DNA from: Cristatella mucedo
Taxonomy: Eukaryota; Bryozoa; Phylactolaemata; Cristatellidae
Assembly (NCBI GenBank): GCA_009760855.2
Contig: WPIO01000020.1
Span: 1,432,501-1,496,500 of the forward strand
Length of the DNA stretch: 64,000 nt
Reading direction: 5' to 3'
Each line of letters opens with the position of its first letter. Position 1 is the stretch's first letter. Below the pieces are notes generated by a model. That model was not told the origin of the DNA and searched no databases. It saw only the letters and a program-made list of their open reading frames with translations. Position numbers and translations under genes: made by a program. Below are positions 43,901 through 57,400 of the stretch, one piece after another.

Positions 43901-46900
43901 CGTCGAAGGCACAGCTGTGGCCATAGCAGCCAGCCGATCGCTCGAGCCGATCGCTTCGAGGCCAACAGAGCGGAACTGAATGGCTTGCGTCCATTGGTCC
44001 CCACTTGCGTGGGCGAGCTACTGGCATCCAGGTGGCCGCCCAAGCGCAAGCACCGGCGCTCAAGTTTTCTCGTGGTTTCTTGTGCCCAAGATGCACTGCA
44101 AAAAGCAGCTAGCTTCCAGTCACAGACTCTCTAAGAGCTGCAGCTACGAAGGGCAGCCGTTTTTATGTTAGGAACTAAGCTCATATCAATGCAACCGAGT
44201 AAGGAATGAATTAAGGTCTGAGCAATGTCATTTCAGACCACTTCCACAAAGTAGATGTACTGCACGTTATTAACGTGCGAGAGTAATTATCGTATTGCTA
44301 ATTAAAAAGAAAAGCAGTCGCCGTCCCGCTACGTATCTGCTTGTTCAAAAAAATGCTGCCCGCTGGCTAGTGGCTCGATCGTAAAGATGCTTGGCACATG
44401 CGTTTGTAAGCGAGCACACAACCGACACGCACACACGCACAGCTGCTCTGCCGGCGCGTCAGAGCAGGCATAAGGCATGCAGCGCATCGCGGATCGAAGG
44501 GGGCAGACTTTAAAAAAAAGAAGTGCAGAGCTGACACTTGCAGAGCCACGTGTGGCTACTTTAGCTTTGAGACACACCGAAGCATCTGCACCCCCCCAAT
44601 ACATGCTCTTCGCATGTCCCTGCAAACTAGGAAGATTGGGCAGGGAGCAGGCCTGCTCCTCCCTGTTCACCCCTCCCACTCCAGCGCGGGCGGACACGAC
44701 AGTCAGCCAAGACTGGAGGATATGACAGCCGTGCCCCCTCACCAATTCCTAGCAGCTGGGCCTGCAATTGGTTGTGGAAATGACTGAACACTGTCTGCAT
44801 TCTTCCTCCACCAGTCGCAGGTCTGGTGGTGCTTGCCTGGCCCATGATAGCCCCTGCCACTAGGGGAGGGGGCTTTGCAATGACACTGTCATCCTTTACA
44901 CTTGGAGAGGATGTAACCAGACAAGAGGTCCATTAGGGCCATGATGGCCCAGGAGGTAAGCTCTTCACGACCTAGGTAGTGGGTTCGAATCCTGCAGTGT
45001 GCGATCCTTTATTGCCAACTGGAAGCAGTGGTGATAGCCACTAAGGCTCTTCTGGCGCTATACAAATGAGGCTGATAATTCAGCTAATATATTTTTCAAT
45101 TGGAAATAGCAGCTGCCACATGCAAGTTTTAAGCAACATGATTGCTTTGCCTCCCGACATCCAGCACTACTAGTGTTGCTTGTCCATCGCAGAATTCTCG
45201 TCCGAAAATCAAAATTTTTTGCCAACATCAAATACGGAAACCGATATAGCGAAGACCTGTTTGAAGCTTATCTGTTTGTTGTTTGAAGTTGCGAGCAAGT
45301 AATTCAGTGCTCGTAGACATATGCACACTTACTGCTTGGTGCTGAGTTACCTTCCGCCATGCCAGCGGCAGTGTAAGATTTGCCGACTGGTAGCCTATTA
45401 AGTATGACCATGTGCACCTATTATTATTTTGTTTTTGCCGTTCAAATGCATTCCCAGATCCGGTTGCTGTTGCTAGGGTAGGTGAATTATGCATTTAAAA
45501 AGAAAAGCTCCGTGTAGCCAAAGATTTGTAACAGGAACTGGTGGCCCCTTGCTTGGTATTCACAGAATTCTCTCCAACCACTCTGCACTACCTTCCTCAA
45601 GCACTGCTGTGAATCTCTCTTAGTGGTCATCAGGCCTGTCCTAACTGCAGCAGCCCATCGTTACACTCGTCTTTGGAATTCTCGTTCAACGTGCAATAAG
45701 CCCCTGGTAATAAATGGCATGATTACTGACAATGGCCTCAACCTGCTCGCCTGGACCGAGACCTGGCTGAAATCGGCTAACACCACGACCGTTAGCAACA
45801 AAACCCCAACAGGCTTCTCCTGCGATCATACCCCTATATCGATCAAAACTAGAGGTGGAGTCACCACTATCGCACGTTTATCCTTCAATTTCAATCGTTT
45901 GCAATCCCCTTCAAGCAGTCTTTCGAATCTCTTATTTGAGTTCATCCGACAACAAGCTACCTATGGTGGCAGTCGCTATAACAGCCTCTTCTTATCATCC
46001 CTGACTGAGGCACCGAGTTCTCCTATATCTCTCATTCCTCTGATCTTCTTTCGAGTCTGTGAGCAAGGAATTGATATTTCCTTGTTATGGGTGATCTTTA
46101 ACATTCATTTTGATATCTAACGCTTTCAGCACCAAATGTCGTGCACTGCCTGACTCATTTTCTCTCGTGGCTCATGTGTATAATCCTGCTCACATAAAGA
46201 GTTATACACTCGACCACATTGTCTCTTACAACTGTATGCTAGCTGTCAAGCATATTCTTTTAACCAAATTTAGCTCAACTGACCACACACAAAGATCTCA
46301 TTCGGTCTACGATGTGTGCCTTCCTCTGCATCTGAAGTTACCTGTGAATAGTGAAGCCTCAAGACCCTTGACATCAATTCTGTCCTCTCGAGAATATCTA
46401 CTACGACTCTAGGGATAGACTCCATGATCTTATCTATGTTGCTGACAAAGAAGCTAGAGAAGTGATTGGCAAGAGTGCTACAAAGATCATTGGGTAAGGA
46501 GCTAACCTGAGAGCCGTTAAGGATATGGTTGACCGTAGACATCAGCATTTTGGGGTTGTGCATCTGTGACTAAACAATATTTTTTATGGAAGCTAGATTT
46601 GGCCTCTGCCCCGACTGCTCAATCCTCCTTCCGACCTGTCCTCATAGGTAGAATGCTACAACACGACACTAGCCGACGTTCTTGACGAGTAAGCACCTGT
46701 GACTGGGCACATGGCGAGCCTCACCCACACGCGCGATCAGCCGCTGCCGCTCGTGCGGAGGGCCCGCGCGTGCGCAAGGGAGGAGGCTGCTGTGGGAACT
46801 GTCACAGCATCGAACGGTGATGACCCGACCTTCTGCAAGTGGATCTGAGCACTGGCAAAGTGTGAGAGGCTATTATACGGTGGCGCCCACCGAACGATCG

Positions 46901-49900
46901 AGCCCTCCTGCTGCTGCCAGCGGCCTCAGTGGCCCTCAGCTGCCTCTCCCAACCTGCTGTCGTCACCGCTGCAGCCTAAGCAGCTCAGAGGACAGCGACG
47001 ACCCGCTGGCTGCGCTCAATGAAACAACGAACCTGTTTCTTTCCAAAAACTTCCCCCTCTTGTCTTCGGGATCGTCTTCACTGGAAGACTGCCGCGGTCG
47101 GCGCAGCTTACCCCTAAAGCACAACGACGAAGAGAAAAAGATAAGCAGCAGTACTCGGAAGGAAGGATGAACATGATTTCCCAGAAGCAAAGACTCCCAG
47201 AAGAATTCCCAAAAGTGAGCATGAGCAGCATTTCCTGGAAGTAAGGATGGGCAGCAATTCCCGGAAGTAAGGATGGGCAGCAATTCCCGGAAGTAATTAA
47301 GAACGAACAGCAAAAGCCTAAGCATGCAGGAATGCACTGCCAATCAAATCAACCCGCGAGCGACAGTACGAAACTGTGCACGAGGAGAAAAGGTGTGCAA
47401 CATCTATCTGCACGGACTAGCTAGCTCGGCTGGACGAGGCAGGCCAGAGCCTAGCGGCTGAGCACAGCACGTCAGATCCCCCCCACCATTCGCTCGCTGA
47501 TTAGGTCTCACCCAGTGGTGCTTCCAACGCAGTGCTCCGAGTACTGGAGCAGCTGCAGCTGGGGCGAGCTGCCGAAGGCAGACTGAATCTGCACTCCACC
47601 GGACGAAAACAAGCCGCTGACCGCTGCAGTGTCCCGCTGCAGTGCTTCCTTCAGCTTCTGCCAGCAAGGTAAGACGCAGATGTCGTCAGAGTCAGCAAAC
47701 AATACAAGGCAAAAGTACAGGCGTTATCCTCTCGACAATCTAATGCGGCACACGCGCACACACAAGGATCCATGGGGGAAGGGAAGGGGAAGGAGTGAGC
47801 AGCCCCAAGGTGGCCGCCAGTGGATGCTGACCTGTTTGGCTAGGCTCATGCCTACGTTACCGCCTCCACTGGATGTCTCTCTTTTCCCATTCCCGCCACT
47901 GCCGCCAGCCGCTGCCATTGCCTCGCAGCTGCTCATCAGCGCCGGCAGCCCGGCGACAGGCGAGGTCAGAGCAGCAGAGGGAGTGGCCGCCGCCGCCTGA
48001 GACGCCAGTTTGTCGACAGCGGAGGGCAGCGGGCAAGCCTCGGCGGATGTCCCACTGCCCAAGTCGAACACCACCTGCGATGGTAAGATGGCTGCCGGCA
48101 GCGTTATGGTCTGCCCGTTGGGCATGTGAAGAAGCAGTTGCATGGTGCACGACGTGGCCGCGGCAGCCGCACCACCTGACACCGACAGGCCGGGTGCTGT
48201 GGCTGCTGGCAACTGGCCAGCGCTGACGGCGCTGCCAGCGTGCACAGACAGCGAGGTGGCTGCTGCCGGAGCGGCGTCACAGCCTGAAGAGCTGACGTCG
48301 GCGAGTCGGCCGCCGGCAGGGCTACCAGCCGGGGTGCTGCTACAGCTTCTGCTCACGTGGTGTCTAAAAGACACAAACGAACGAGCTGTATGTAAGCTGC
48401 AGTCTGTAGAGCATCAAGGGACAGACCGTGCATTAATGGTGAGCAGCATTAGAAACAAAATATACAATTCATGGCGGCGCCCTGAGAGAACTTAATCTCT
48501 AATCATGCGCCTCACATATGCCAGCACGTGGCAAAAATACATCCACCTTGACCTCGGTTCGAGGCGAGCACCGTAACCACTGAGCCAAACCAGGTGGCAA
48601 ACTATAAGGCCCCACTGAGTGATAAACTTATTACTTATTACTTATATTAACTTGCCCCGCTGACAGACAGTAGCACGTGGGGCTGACTAGGCGGTGCCTG
48701 CTGGCTACCTGCTTGGGGCACCCGCCCAGGGAACTTTGCCAACCAGGCTTCTGGGGAATCTGGGTGAAAAGACAGTCAGCAGCAGCAGCAGCAGTGGTGG
48801 CAGTGGTGGCAGCATTTCAAGCCGATCGACCAGTGTGCTCGATCCTAACCGTTGGACCGGGGTGGGGTGGTGGTGGGAACAACGATAGGCGGAGTCGAAC
48901 AGGAGCAAGGCATAGAAATACGCCCTCCCACTGTGGATACATCAGAAAGTGACTAAAGGCAACAATTGAAGGCAACAACGGCCACCGGTTTTGCTTTTCG
49001 AAATGCTTGCGCTGCACGGCAGTCTCAAGCTGGGACTTGAGCCCTGGCTAAGCAAGGCTGTGGCGCTGTGGGGCAGCAGTGCATTTACTCTCTAGTCTTA
49101 TTCAGCTGCAGCCTGGCTTACATGCAAAAAACGAACGGCAGCCTCGGCTGGCACTGCAAAAAACTTGATGTAACGTTAACAGTGCTGGACGAGTATTCCA
49201 TCCCTATCTCCCCCCCCCCCTATAAGGGTAGTGCCTACTATGCCACTCCAGGGAGAGAGCACTGAGCCTGGGATCAGTTATGGCTTCTTGTCCACTCCCG
49301 TGAGACACTTCGCCTACATGCACCGTCATAGTTGTCCAAAACCATGTTGCTTTTATGAAGATAGCTTTTCCATGCGACATGTCGTATAGTATAGGCTACG
49401 TTGACAATGATGGATGCTGGAAAGTGCAAAGTGCCAGGCTAAAACATGTCCAACTGGGCCACTGCAATATGCAATATGCCTGAGGGCTGTGCTAGAGGGT
49501 AGAGTGCAAAAATAGTATCGCGGCAGCCGAGAATCAGGAGTGCAGGAGATGCTGCAGCTCCAAGACTTCGGAACTCACGTCCACGATTCTTATGCAACGA
49601 CATCTACTCTCCTTCTGCTGACTGTAGCACATGCTTTCCAGCCGTCCTGAGCTGCTACTTTCATGCTACTGACTATCTCAACTGCTCTCCTGACTCAGCT
49701 ACGCTTCTCACTTTCTCTTTTGCTGTGTGAGATGAAGTCTGTTGGCGACCGAGTTCGTACCAAAAGCTACTTAGGCTGCAGTGAATGGGCTATATACAAC
49801 TCTCCCAGGTAACACCTTTGTGAAGTTGAAGACGGAGATACATTGCACTAAGACATTAGTGCTGCTAGTGCAGGGGACAGTGTACATGAGGTCGGGCGAT

Positions 49901-52900
49901 TTCAATTTACCAACTGGCAATGCACACACATGAGCACACACACGAGCTTGCAACACACACTTGCCCTTGTCAAGCTTGTGTATACACACACACACACGCA
50001 CACACACACGCACGTGCACGCACACCAGCACTCAGGTACAACAGCGCCAGCTCTCTGCTCTTGCGGCCCACTCACGCAGGTCTCACGATGCCACCTCGGC
50101 TTCCTATCCTCTGCTGCTTGCCGCCCATGCCCGCAGCAACGCCAGTCGGTGCCGCCGGCAGCGCGGGTTTCCTGGCCGCCGGTGCAGAGCTCTCATCCAC
50201 GACCGACACGGCATCCACGTCACTGGCCTCACTGCAGCACAGAGCCCCGGCATCGTCCAAGTGGCAGCAGTCATCATCGGGGTGCACCTCCTTGAACAGG
50301 TCGCCAGTGGCAACAGCTCCAGCAGCCGTGTATCCTTCTGCCGGACAAGGGAGCCGGGATGCTTCGACGACGGAAGAAGAGGCGCTCTCGCTCACGGAAG
50401 CCATGGCTCCGTCGTCAGGGCTGACGTCGTCGTCGGGGAGCAGCGGGCGCAGCCCCGCCGGCATCAGTTCCACAGCCATGGCGGCTGCGGCTATGTCGTC
50501 CTCGGTAATCGCTATCGATGGCGTGCTCACCGTGTCGGCCGGACCGGGCACGAGCAGTGGCGGCTGCAACTGCAGCGCCCAGTGTTAGCCATTAGCATAA
50601 ATAGTGGTGCATAAATGGCGGCCAGCAGCAGTGGCAGCAAAGGGTCAGTAGCTGCTGCAACGCATTGGCTCGAAAGCAAGCCACCACACGACAGCGCACG
50701 CAGACCAACCAGCGCCGGTCCGGCTCCAAGTGGGACAGTGGGCTGGACAAAGATTGCACACCAACTAGGCTGTTAGTATTGGGGGGGGGCTGCACACGCA
50801 CGCACTCATGCAAAGACACACACACACACAAACACACGGCCCAGCTTATCGACTTGAGTGCCAGATGAGAATCACATGAGCAGCAGCTACGAATGGCCGT
50901 CCGCTCCATCAGTGCTCCATTTTTGCTATGGAAAAACCGCACAGAACAACACAGACTGACGCAGTCGGGTCGGCCAGAGCAGTCGAAGCGCAGCAAAGAT
51001 GGTGGCCCACATCCACCATCGCTATTGGACAGCAACCACTCACCATCACTCGGCACCAACAACGGTTCTGTGACCACTAGCAGCACTCTTTCTGTGCCCT
51101 CACACTCTCTATCTAAGCCTACTTTGTTCCCCTAGCTAACTGCTGGCTGTGAGAGGTTTGCAGACAGCAAGAGTGACAATAAACAGGGGAGCTGATCGGG
51201 TAGCTGACTGCCAAAGCACCAGGAAAGGAGAGGAATGCAACCCCACAGCTAGCCAGTCAAGGGTTCGGGCTCAAGTGCATAGCTTTCTCCGTGGGTCAAT
51301 AACTCGAAAGCGTGCAGCCTCAGCGCACTGTAGTCAGGCTGATCAGCAAGGCCGAGACTTGATGACTTACTCTGCATTTTAAAATGGGGGCTTTAATTAC
51401 CTTCGTTCTTCAAAAATGTCCACGAGCAACTTAGAGGAGAACTGATACCTCTGCGCAGAAGCTACTTCCTTGCACGATAAAACATGCCGGGCCTCAGGCA
51501 GACCAGGCATGTATCAAGCTGCTTATGCGAATTGAAAGCGATACAAGATTCATCTAAGGCAGCATCGAGGCAGTCCAAACTTAAGTTTGCCAACTTCACG
51601 TGCCAGTGAGAAAAACGACAATCAGATGCTGCTCAGACAGTCGAATTCACCCATCAATTCTGAACCTCATTTGTGAGAAGAACCACATGCCACCCATCCG
51701 GTCGGTCACTACTGTTTGTGCACACACTACATATCAAAGGCGAAAAAGCATTGGCTGCAGCAGGTATTCAGTCACAGGTATACCCCTAACCAATTGCTTC
51801 ACAGCAGAAGCCATAACAAAAAAGGAGCTCAAATATACACGTTCCAGTGGAATGTCAGCAGCCGAATTCGGATTCAGCCATACACTGCTAGCAAGACCAA
51901 GTCAACGACCTGTTCGTTAAAAACCTTAAACATTGTCGAAATCTGTACTTGCAAGAGAGACCATGCGTATCTTAAATAAAATCTACCCTTGCTAGGGTGC
52001 TCATTTGGCCCCAGCAGATTATGCCACCACAACATATTGTTTCTGCAGGTCGCTTCAGATATGTCGGCTGTTCAAACTCGGGACAAAAGTGGGAATCGAA
52101 CTGGACTAACAATAATAATAACTATAATAATAATAATAATAAATTTGATATAGTGCCCTCAGAGTACTCAATCTCTTTCTAGGCACTTTACAGCTGAGTC
52201 ACTTTTGGCAAACTAGATAGAAGCCTGATCCTCCTGGCACAGAATGATGTAAAGTGTACGTGAGGTGCCATCTAGTTCCCAAAGGTTTAAAATCAAAAGT
52301 TAGTACCACCCAAACGCAGCTCAAGACGACAGGTCTGCCATTGCGAGGAAGCCAAAAACAAGTTTAGCTTTGCATCACGTGATAGTGGTGCCGGAATAAG
52401 ACCCGGTTTGAATGTGGTCGAACGAGGTTGGCAGGACGATTGATCATTCATGAGAAGAACACAAGCCTGTAGAATTATGTGAATCAATAAAGACCAACCT
52501 CCGAGCACCCGAGATCCGAGGGTTCAACTTCGGAAGACGAGACGCTCCCCCAGTCTTTTTAGCGCCACTGCAGCCCCCGAGAATGCCACAGAACTTCAAA
52601 ATCTGCCTATAGCTCCAGTCACATTTACACGTGAGCGATCGGTCAGTTTCTTCACATAGCCATGCATGCCGAAATGTGCACAAGGCGAAGGCAGGAGGAC
52701 ACAAACGTGGCAGGAGGAAGGACGCCGGCTGAGGGCCAGTTCACACCTCCTACTTAACGCCAATGAATCTTTTTGGGTTGTCCGAGAGAGTTTTTTTATC
52801 TCACGTGACAGATCGCTCAAGAAAGCAAAGGTTAAACTGAGTGTCAAGTCTCATTGTTGATGTGGCTTTGGCCCACTGCAAGGGCGTCCGCGAGGACCAC

Positions 52901-54384
52901 AGCATGCTTGGCTTGGCGAGGCTGCGATGGTAGACGGCAAAGTCAGCAGGCGATGTGTTCTCCGGGTCTAGGCATGGGGGAGGGGGGGCAAGGTGCTCGC
53001 ACTTCCCGATCCAGTGGTTCCAGTAGATAGGTTAGGTCTTGTAGAGTCCTGCAGCAGGCAACTCTATACTGCCTGCTGCAAGCAACCGACATGGCCTCTA
53101 CGGCTCGACTGACACGCTACATAAACGCAGGAGGCAGCTGAGCCACCTGACATTTACCTTTACTTTTTCTTTACACTGTGAACAGGCAGCGGCAGAACTG
53201 CAACCGCAGCTACGAATTGCCACTATGCTGCTTCAATAGTGAGCAACTCAAAGCTGCCACAGTTCATGCAACTTTGCAGAAAGCCCACCACGACCAGACC
53301 GTTCGTCGAGCAATGCGGCTAAGCATTTGCCAATACAATCGAACGTACCCGCATAAGCAGCAGTGCCCACTACTCCATATGGTGAGAGGCTGCCTGCAGA
53401 GACAGGGAAGCGGCCTGGAATGCCGCAGCACCTTCATGAAGGGATTCAGCATTGCGCACAGCCTCGCATTTACCTCGCAGCTGTTGACACGCTTAAACGA
53501 CTCCTCAAACGGATTTGCCAGGTAAAGAGACTCACAGTCCCTTAAGAACTGCGATGGGGTTGGCGTTTGATCTGCAAAACAAGAACCGATAAGCATGCCT
53601 GTGGATAAGCCTGCCTGCAGCGCTGACGATGCTGGCAACAAATGGAACTCGGCAGACCGCTGTGCCACACGCTGCCAGTGTCTGCTCTGTTAGCCGTGGC
53701 CAATGCAGGCCATGGCTAAGACTAGCACTGGCACCGAAGATTTACAATTAATTAATAATCAATAATTATAATTAATAATAACAATAATTAATTTAGTTCA
53801 ACTAAGCAGAATCTGCCCACTGCATATGGCAGGTCGTGCAATCATTAATAAACTACTCGGACAATAGGAACAGCCACCAAGCTCAACAGGAACTGAAAGC
53901 TGCTGAAGCTGAATGCAGTGTACCACATGCACAGCTTCGGAGAAAAAAGGACTTAATAACAAGAAAGAAGCTCAGCAAAACTTCAAGAAGGAATCGCAGG
54001 CCTGCATCTCGACTGGACCAAGCAGTATAGAAGGACTTACTAACAAGAAAGAAGCTCAGCAAAACTTCGAGAAGGAATTGCAGGCCTGCATCTCGACTGG
54101 ACCAAGCAGTATAGCAGTACACGTTCACACACGATGACCCGAGGACCGAAGTGATCAGATCAAATGCTCTGCTCAGGCCACACGTCCCCAAAAGCCTCAG
54201 GCAGGAGCAGACACCACAGTCCCGGCTCGGATGGCTAACACCAATGCCCCGACAAGCTTGTTACCATAACAATGAGCATTGAGCACGCTGTGCGAACACC
54301 AAACCAAGCGATATGCAAAACCATATGCACATATGAACATGCACGCATGCGCTTACAGACGTACACATCAGCATGCACTAATGT

Positions 54385-54464
<80 letters not shown>

Positions 54465-57400
54465 GCACGCACACACACGCATGCACACACAGAACAGACA
54501 CACAGGTATAAATGAGGAAAGGCAATGAAGGGATCAACACTATCTCGCAGTCGCCTCCATCTCCCTGCTTACCGAGTGAGATGGGAAAAGGAAACACGTT
54601 GTCGTGCTTGCTTCGGTGGACAGCAAGTCGATCCTCGGTGGTGAAGCCCTGAAATAGCAAGCAGTGCAGCAGCTTTGCTACTTCACCGGGATTGTGTGGA
54701 ATGTCAGTGCCGACAGCCAACTGAATCGACGTTTTCTGGCATGGGTGCTAATTCGCACACATGCCAAAGAAGAGTCCTTCCATTGGCCGATGGCTAACAG
54801 CGCCGAGGCAATGCATTCTGCGACACGATCTCGTCCAATTCTCGGAGAGATTGATCAACGCCAGTTGAGTGGCAAAATGTTACGGCAAAAGCACACCTGT
54901 CTCACTTTTATCCTTGCCACGCCACAAAAGCAGAGATAAGCGCACGCAAAATTTTCTCGTGTCCGACTCTCGCTAGCGCATCAATAACGAGCAGGCTGAA
55001 AAACGGCCAGTCAGATTGATTTGAGCAGCAGCACGTGCCGAGAGCGAATTGAGACCCCTTTGCAATCCAAGCATGGAGGAGTTGTGAAGCACCAGAATAA
55101 AGATTCAGTTCTCTTAGGGCATTATGCAAACATCCTGTTATTATTATATTTTTACAACCGATCGGGGGAACTAAGGGAAACAGCAAGTTTGCGCAGCATT
55201 GCCAATTATCATCTTAAATAGTTCCTTTTACGCCAACGAATGGGCACAAAGAGCACACGGCAAGGTCACATCCCACAAGCCAAGACACCGTAGGGGTGAC
55301 GTCATAACCTTGACGTCATAACCATACGGACATGAAGTATGCTGCTTAGCCCGATCTGACTGCAATTTCGTTGAATCCTGAGAAACGATCATAGGGCATG
55401 TTTAAACAAGGTTTTCTTTGTCAAAGGGAATCTTCAATTGGAATGGGAGAGTCACTAAGCTATTCCCATCGATGCCAGAGTCTCGGGTTCACCTAATGGG
55501 AACAAAATGACCTCTCCCTTGCAAAGTCACGTTCAGTGAAAGCTTTGCTATGTAAGGATTGCTCTGCTCACGCCAGCCACCAAGCAAGCACGGCTACTGG
55601 CTCAGCACTTACCTCGAATAAGAAAATGTTTTAGGTAAAAAGAACACCTAGCAGGCAATTGTGCAGCCAAAGCAAAGCACAGAGGTTCATGTTTGCATCA
55701 TCCACAACCCAGCTGCAACGATGAGAGTGCTCACATATGCAGTGGTTCCATGCTCAACCACTGTGGGCTGCTGCTGTGGCACTCAATAGCTGTTAACCAC
55801 TAATACCATCACGACACTTACGACATCAGGATGCTTCCCACACCACGACCAACCAGGTCGTGGTGAGCTGTGGGAAGCACAGGCGTCGGCCGGAGGAGGC
55901 GGAGCCACAGCCAAAACAGCCGGTGCCCACCGAATACCAGATCCGAGGACGTAGCTGTTCCGAGCTCAACAATTCAGCACGAGCCAGAAACCTAGTGCTA
56001 CTATTGAATAGTAGACTCACTGCCAAATCAGCCCGATGGGCCAGCGGCCGATATATAAATGCCATCAGCTAGCCGGTCTGGGGCAGGGCGACTGCATTGC
56101 CCAGCTGAAAGGTGTGAATAATGTGCAATGGCAAGGGAGGTGGTGCCCGAATGGCTCCATTACGACTCCGATGATAATAGGTTTCATAGAGAACCAGCTG
56201 TCAGCTCAGCAGTGCTTGCACTGCCAGCAAGGGTCTGCAGAGGATCACAGGTCTGAACAGGATCACACGTCTGCATAGAATCATAGATCTGCACAGAATC
56301 GTATGTCTGCACAGGATCCAGCAACTGATTAGTGGGCTTTTCGACAGCACCCTGTACTGGTAATGCAAGTCACGGCAAGCATCACTAAAAAAACTTAGCA
56401 CAGCTCTAAAGCCGAGAATCAAGGTCAAAGCAGGCTCTATGCACATATCTAAATCTCTGAGCACAGCTTGAACGAAGCTCATGGCTAGGATGACGCATGC
56501 CAGTGCAGGTCCTGGCCTAAGCCTAATGCTTCGAAATTAGCCACAGAAAAGCTACTAAAAAGTTTGGATCCCACCACAAGGTAGGTTTCAGTCAAGCTGC
56601 AAAGTTTAAATAATGCCGAACTTCGCCATGATATTCACACACCGTCTGATTAGCATCAAGTTAACGATCAGCGCCCCGGGTGAGCTAACTCGTGCACGTA
56701 AAACGTCATACACTGCATTCTAGAATTGATGATGCAAGCTATGCTGGAGTTTCATTTGTCAAGAGAGGCAAGGGCAGGTCGACCCAAGCCAAGCCAGCAC
56801 CTGATGACCTCCAAGCCTCACTCTGGGTCTTAGCCTAGGGGTAAAGTGCTCGTGCACTTTGCAATCCAGGTCGCAGGTTCGAGTCATGGCACAGGCGATT
56901 TTTTGTTGCCCACCGAAATCAAGTAGGATTGATGGCCGCTAGAGCTCTTCTGCCACTACACAGGCTGAGGCTGCTGAATCAACTGACCTGCACTCAACTT
57001 TTTTCAATTTAACCAGCACAAGGAGTGAACAACAGGCTGTCAAACTAAAATGCACCCATGCCGGTTCGTCGGTGAACCGCCATCAGCACATGTTGCTACT
57101 GCAGGCTCGAAGCAAAGCCCCATCTACACCTTGGCAAATTCCTTTGACACATTGCTCGCACGTAGGTCTCACCGAACCCCACGGGGTCACTTGCAACATC
57201 CCACTACCCTGTCCCGAGACATGCCAGACACAGCACAGCAGTGGCTTCATGGCAGGCGGTTGAGTGCCAATTGCATAGGAGCGAGAACGAGCGGGCAGTA
57301 CTTTTGGTCGCGTCACGGCTGTTTCCTAAGCTAGGCAGCTTCTGGCAACTGATGTTTACGCTCAGCAGGTCCCAGAACAGCATAGCCACTCTGAGAGACT

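Larger units (their letters stand above)
43755..47032. other. ATF2 intron 7, about 3.3 kb
   Basis: Contains a family-C SINE (44935-45095) and two oppositely oriented LINE pieces (45640-46300 and 46385-46563). I see nothing else in it. Confidence 0.5.
48364..50075. other. ATF2 intron 4
   Basis: Holds a family-B SINE, a LINE 3' tail and a CA repeat (each listed). 48780-48830 has a CAG run followed by GTGGCAGTGGTGGCAG. No extra exon is needed for the reading frame. Confidence 0.5.
50570..53473. other. ATF2 intron 3, about 2.9 kb
   Basis: Contains a short LINE tail (52105) and a family-C SINE (52975). No further exon is required. 50600-52000 shows nothing recognisable apart from a short CA run at 50815-50840. 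Confidence 0.5.

Noticed and set aside
44930-45000. tRNA gene (A- and B-box-like sequences), also near 30.04 and 56.83 kb
   Set aside because: No complete cloverleaf with paired acceptor stem; the same sequence recurs with SINE bodies and tails.
49920-50614. Three + strand open frames of 120-220 codons
   Set aside because: Shadows of ATF2 exon 4 on the other strand, extended by CA-repeat His/Thr runs.
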